Of a stretch of 64,000 nt of DNA, positions 60,966 through 64,000 are shown in pieces; within the stretch, counting starts at the first letter, position 1; each line of letters begins with the position of its first letter. A program made the translations under genes and the position numbers. Source of the DNA: Desulfovibrio piger (GTDB taxonomy: Bacteria > Desulfobacterota > Desulfovibrionia > Desulfovibrionales > Desulfovibrionaceae). The stretch is from positions 372,001-436,000 of the forward strand of contig NZ_OX636706.1 in the NCBI RefSeq assembly GCF_951793255.1, in the 5' to 3' direction. The notes below the pieces were generated by a model, which worked only from the letters and a program-made list of their open reading frames with translations, was not told where the DNA came from and searched no databases.

Positions 60966-60996
60966 GCCGCGAGCGTGAAAACGCTCGCGGCTTTTT
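60966..60996 (+). terminator. Terminator of the SRP RNA gene
   Basis: GCCGCGAGCGT (60966-60976), GAAA loop, ACGCTCGCGGC (60981-60991), five T. A perfect 11-bp stem. Confidence 0.92.
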
Positions 60997-61033
60997 GCGT
61001 TTGCAGCAAGCGATTTGAGCAAGGCGCTTTTTT

Positions 61034-61178
61034 GGGGGAAGGGAGCCCCCTCATCTCTGCTGTCGATGCCCGTAAAGCTCCTTCGTCGCTAACGGGCACG
61101 GCCCTTCTGGCCAGCATTCGGTCGCTACTCGCGCGAGAGGCTTCCCTCCCCCCATCCCCTTCCCGGCGCGCTTTATAG
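61034..61178 (+). repeat. Dispersed hairpin repeat, family B copy 2
   Basis: GGGGGAAGGGAGCC (61034-61047) pairs with GGCTTCCCTCCCCC (61138-61151); then CCATCCCC and the block GGCGCGCTTTATAGG (61164-61178), as in copy 1 at 4974-5057. Here about 90 extra bases, including a CCCGT/ACGGG hairpin, lie in the loop. Confidence 0.6.
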
Positions 61179-61490
61179 GAACGCCGGCGCCGGTGCGTCA
61201 CGAGATACGGCGTGGTGGCCTCTACCGAGCGGCATCAGGCCCGACGTGCCACGTCAGGCTCCCGTCCTCTCCAGGCCCCGGTCCCCTGCCCAGGCACACG
61301 CCTTCAAGCCGCCCGCCAATTCACGTGAACAGCTCCCAAGAGCCCGACGAAGGGAAACAGCCTGTCCTGCAAAAAAAACATCCATCATCCTCACAAAATA
61401 CCTCCCCGAACGGCCTCCCCCAAAAACAAAAAGGCCCTGCCGGAGGACCGGCAAGGCCAGCAAGATCTTCATGTCACGACAGCCGTCAGG
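61179..61490. other. Intergenic stretch between family B and family A repeats
   Basis: About 310 bp at a convergent gene junction. No RNA, promoter or credible frame was recognised; two overlapping short frames near 61193-61501 give Pro/Ser/Lys-rich products with no ribosome site. Confidence 0.4.
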
Positions 61491-61569
61491 GACCTGAATA
61501 AAAGGTTTTGGAAAGGTGGGGGATCGGGGGGAGGGAGAACCTTTTTCCCGAAAAGGTTTCCCTCCCCCC
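61491..61569 (-). repeat. Dispersed hairpin repeat, family A copy 3
   Basis: Read leftward, the stem starting GGGGGGAGGGAAACC (from 61569), its complement, the C-rich stretch, CCAAAACCTTTT and TTCAGGTC (61498-61491) follow the order and nearly the sequence of copy 1 at 4758. The distal GAAAGTCCCC block is not kept. It lies directly after the NtrC-type regulator gene, in its direction. Confidence 0.75.
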
Positions 61570-61588
61570 GCAAACATCCTTCCCCACC

Positions 61589-62968
61589 CTAATGCCCGGT
61601 AATGGCGTATTTCTTGAGCTTGTACTGCAAAAGGCTCTTGGAGATGCCCAGCAGCTCGGCGGCCTTGACCTGCACCAGATCGGCGCGTACCAGCGCACGG
61701 CGGATGAGGGCGGCCTCGATCTTCTCCAGGGTATCGGCCAGGTCCAGCTGCACGGGCAGCAGGTCCACGGCGCTCTTGAACTGCGAATCCTCATCCCGGA
61801 TCTCGGCGGGCAGGTTGTCCACGTCGATGACCGTACCGGGCACCAGCACCATGCAGGACTCCACCACGTTCTCCAGCTGGCGGATATTGCCGGGCCACTC
61901 GTAGCCGCTCAGGTAGTTGAGGGCCTCGGTGGTGAACTTTTTGGCCGGCATGTCGTTCTCGCGCGCCACCTTGTCCATGAAGTGGGCCACCAGCAGCGGG
62001 ATGTCCTCCCGGCGCTCGCGCAGGGCCGGCAGAGGGATCTGCACCACGTTCAGGCGGTAGTAGAGGTCATCGCGGAAGGTGCCCTTCTCCACCATGGCGG
62101 CCAGATCCTTGTTGGTGGCGGCCACCACGCGGATGTCCACCTCGATCTCCTCACCGCCGCCCACGCGCTCGAAACGGCGCTCCTGCAGCACACGCAGCAG
62201 CTTGACCTGCAGATCGGGCGTCAGCTCGGCGATCTCGTCCAAAAAGAGCGTACCGCCGTCGGCCTGCTCGAAACGGCCGCGCCGCATGGCCACGGCACCG
62301 GTGAAGGAGCCTTTTTCATGGCCGAAGAGCTCGCTCTCCAGCACGCCGGGGTTGAGGGCCATGCAGTTGACCGAGACGAAGGGCTTTTCCTTGCGCGGGC
62401 TGGCGTAATGGATGGCGCGGGCCACCAGTTCCTTGCCCGTGCCCGACTCGCCGGTGATGAGCACCGTGGAGCGGCTGGGCGCGGCACGGTCCACCATGAC
62501 CAGCACATCGCGGATGGCGCGGCTGCGGCCCACGATCTGGTGCACGCTGTAGCGCTCTTCCATGGCTTCCTGCAGCAGGCGGTACTGCCGGTGGGCGCGG
62601 GCCAGCTCCGTGGCGTTGTGGATGGAGAGCAGCAGCTCGTCGTTGGAGAACGGCTTGGTGATGTAGTCGAAGGCCCCGTATTTCATGGCCTCCACGGCGC
62701 TTTCGATGGAGCCGAAGGCCGTCATGATGAGCACCGGGATGTAGGGCCAGCTTTTCTTCACATGCTGGAGCACCTCGCGCCCGGAGACCTTGGGCATCTT
62801 CATGTCCGTCACCACCACGTCCACTTCGCTCTCGGCCAGGAAGGCCAGGGCCGTCTCGGGGTCGCTGATGGCGGTGACGGTGTAGCCCTCATCCTCCAGC
62901 AGGGTCTGCAACACCAGCAGGTAGTTTTTTTCGTCGTCGATGACCAGAATATGCGATTTGTCACTCAT
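61589..62968 (-). CDS. NtrC-family sigma-54-dependent response regulator
   Basis: 459 residues. Receiver domain with DDE at 11-13, phospho-acceptor D55 ([10 protein letters not shown]) and K in [11 protein letters not shown]+ domain with Walker A GESGTGKE (173-180), GSFTGA (220-225, a Ser variant of GAFTGA) and [12 protein letters not shown]; Fis-type helix-turn-helix ([24 protein letters not shown]). It activates RpoN promoters when phosphorylated, by the kinase encoded just upstream. The signal and targets are unknown. Confidence 0.93.
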   Translation of the reverse strand: MSDKSHILVIDDEKNYLLVLQTLLEDEGYTVTAISDPETALAFLAESEVDVVVTDMKMPKVSGREVLQHVKKSWPYIPVLIMTAFGSIESAVEAMKYGAFDYITKPFSNDELLLSIHNATELARAHRQYRLLQEAMEERYSVHQIVGRSRAIRDVLVMVDRAAPSRSTVLITGESGTGKELVARAIHYASPRKEKPFVSVNCMALNPGVLESELFGHEKGSFTGAVAMRRGRFEQADGGTLFLDEIAELTPDLQVKLLRVLQERRFERVGGGEEIEVDIRVVAATNKDLAAMVEKGTFRDDLYYRLNVVQIPLPALRERREDIPLLVAHFMDKVARENDMPAKKFTTEALNYLSGYEWPGNIRQLENVVESCMVLVPGTVIDVDNLPAEIRDEDSQFKSAVDLLPVQLDLADTLEKIEAALIRRALVRADLVQVKAAELLGISKSLLQYKLKKYAITGH

Positions 62969-63144
62969 GGTGTTTCTCCCGGTACAGGCGTGAGGCGGCT
63001 CCGATCAGGCCCAGGACCGTATTGCCCGCAAAAAACTGATTTTCTGCCAGCAGCCCCGCCGATGGAAGACGCTGCGGCCAGCCTGCGACATCGTTCCTGC
63101 CCAGGCTGCCCGCAGGCGGGAGGCGGCCTGGCGTGCGGGCACGT

Positions 63145-64000
63145 CTAGCTCTCTTTGCCGGGCTCCGGCGTCCCGTTTTCCCTGTCGTCGGCGGGCCGGG
63201 CGGCGGCTTCCCCGCTTTCCGCGGGGGCGGACTGGGCTTCCGCGGCAGCAGCGGGGCTCTCAGGCTCTTCAGGCTTTTCCGGCTCCGCCGCAGGCAGCAG
63301 GATGCGCACCAGGGCCCCGCCTTCGGGGCCGTTGGCCAGCCGGATCTCGCCGCCATGGCTGTTGATGATGGAACTGACGATGGGCAGGCCCAGGCCCGTA
63401 CCGCCGTCCTTGGTGGTGAAGAAGGGATCCAGCACGCTGTCCAGCAGGGCCGGATCGAAACCCGGTCCCGAGTCCAGGGCCTCCAGCACCACGCGCCCGT
63501 CGTCGCTCCGGCGGCTGCTGATGCGGATGATGCCCGGCCCGTCCATGGCCTGCTGGCCGTTGACCAGGATGTTGTAGATGGCCCGGTAGAGCAGGTCCTT
63601 GTCACCGCGCACCCACAGACCGGGCGAGGTGACCCGCTCGATGGCCACGCCCACACGGCCCAGCTCACCTTCCAGGAAGGCCAGCACCTGACTCAGCACA
63701 AGATCCAGATCCACCAGATCCTGCCGCGGCTGGCGGGGACGGGCATAGTCCAGAAAATCGTTGACCGTCTGCGACAGACGGACGGACTCGTCATAGATGG
63801 CCTGCAGGATGCGCGAGGTCCCGGCATCGGCCTTGCCCATACGGCGTTGCAGCAGCTCCGCGCTGGAGCGGATGATGCCCAGCGGGTTGCGTATCTCATG
63901 GGCGATGCTGGCGATGACGCGGCCCATGCTGACCAGCTTCTCGTTGCTGTGCAGCTCGTTCTCCAGCTGGCGGTTCTTGGCCATGCGGTCGGCCAGGACG
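63145..64000 (-). CDS. Sensor histidine kinase, C-terminal part (runs off window)
   Basis: The frame is open to the window edge (residues VLADRMAKNRQLENELHSNE at the top), so the N-terminal sensor is missing. Kinase motifs: H-box MGRVIASIAHEIRNPLGIIRS, N-box YRAIYNILVNGQQAM, G1 LDSGPGFDP, G2 GGTGLGLPIVSSIINSHGGEI. A low-complexity Pro/Glu/Ala tail of about 55 residues follows, unusual for NtrB-like kinases. It is upstream of the NtrC-type regulator gene, its likely partner, with a 176-bp gap. Confidence 0.9.
   Translation of the reverse strand, partial: VLADRMAKNRQLENELHSNEKLVSMGRVIASIAHEIRNPLGIIRSSAELLQRRMGKADAGTSRILQAIYDESVRLSQTVNDFLDYARPRQPRQDLVDLDLVLSQVLAFLEGELGRVGVAIERVTSPGLWVRGDKDLLYRAIYNILVNGQQAMDGPGIIRISSRRSDDGRVVLEALDSGPGFDPALLDSVLDPFFTTKDGGTGLGLPIVSSIINSHGGEIRLANGPEGGALVRILLPAAEPEKPEEPESPAAAAEAQSAPAESGEAAARPADDRENGTPEPGKES

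Overview
The window looks like chromosomal DNA from a Desulfovibrio-like member of the Desulfovibrionaceae, a GC-rich, Gram-negative, anaerobic sulfate reducer. This is an inference from gene content: hybrid cluster protein beside a Crp/Fnr regulator of the HcpR type, an RNase J in a genome with a Tol-Pal envelope, several sigma-54 activators and a full Pst/Pho set. No rRNA or other species marker is present, so species is not assigned.

Layout. 1-7255: housekeeping genes (murJ fragment, rnr, a Bax-inhibitor-type membrane protein, a periplasmic cyclophilin, ruvC, yebC, rlmE). 7778-7853: tRNA-Ala(CGC). 7983-19908: a surface-polysaccharide locus with GDP-fucose synthesis (gmd, fcl), an ABC flippase, an IS1-type remnant, a TupA-like ATP-grasp protein and six glycosyltransferases; base composition is patchy, a sign of mosaic acquisition. 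20125-31048: phosphate uptake. A PiT-type transporter with a PhoU-like tail and pstSCA read rightward; phoB-phoR-pstB-phoU read leftward. Three matching PhoB-box-like direct repeats precede pit, pstS and phoB. A complete 758-bp IS1-like element with an 8-bp target duplication lies between pit and phoU.

31411-39678: hisC-cmk, uspA, a PPOX-fold protein, a flavodoxin-like protein, hcpR-like regulator and hcp (with a palindromic operator), and a DUF697-like membrane protein carrying a long 11-residue repeat region. 39977-43784: an operon hflK-hflC-repressor-lytic transglycosylase. 44140-47296: RNase J and a TolC-like channel. 47541-53332: the most unusual locus, a TauE/SafE exporter, a PAPS-type sulfotransferase, a DASS/SLC13-type permease and a PrpR-type sigma-54 activator, with a near-perfect -24/-12 promoter in front. 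53572-58710: tolQ-tolR-tolA-(twin TonB-C protein)-tolB-pal. 58923-60846: a D-2-hydroxyacid dehydrogenase and an amidohydrolase. 60881-60957: a small SRP RNA (ffs) with its own promoter and terminator. 61589-64000: an NtrC-type response regulator and the 3' part of its sensor kinase gene.

The intergenic ends carry long GC-rich hairpins that fall into two dispersed families, A (three copies) and B (two copies). Each is placed downstream of a gene and reads in that gene's direction, so they are probably terminators or transcript-end elements.
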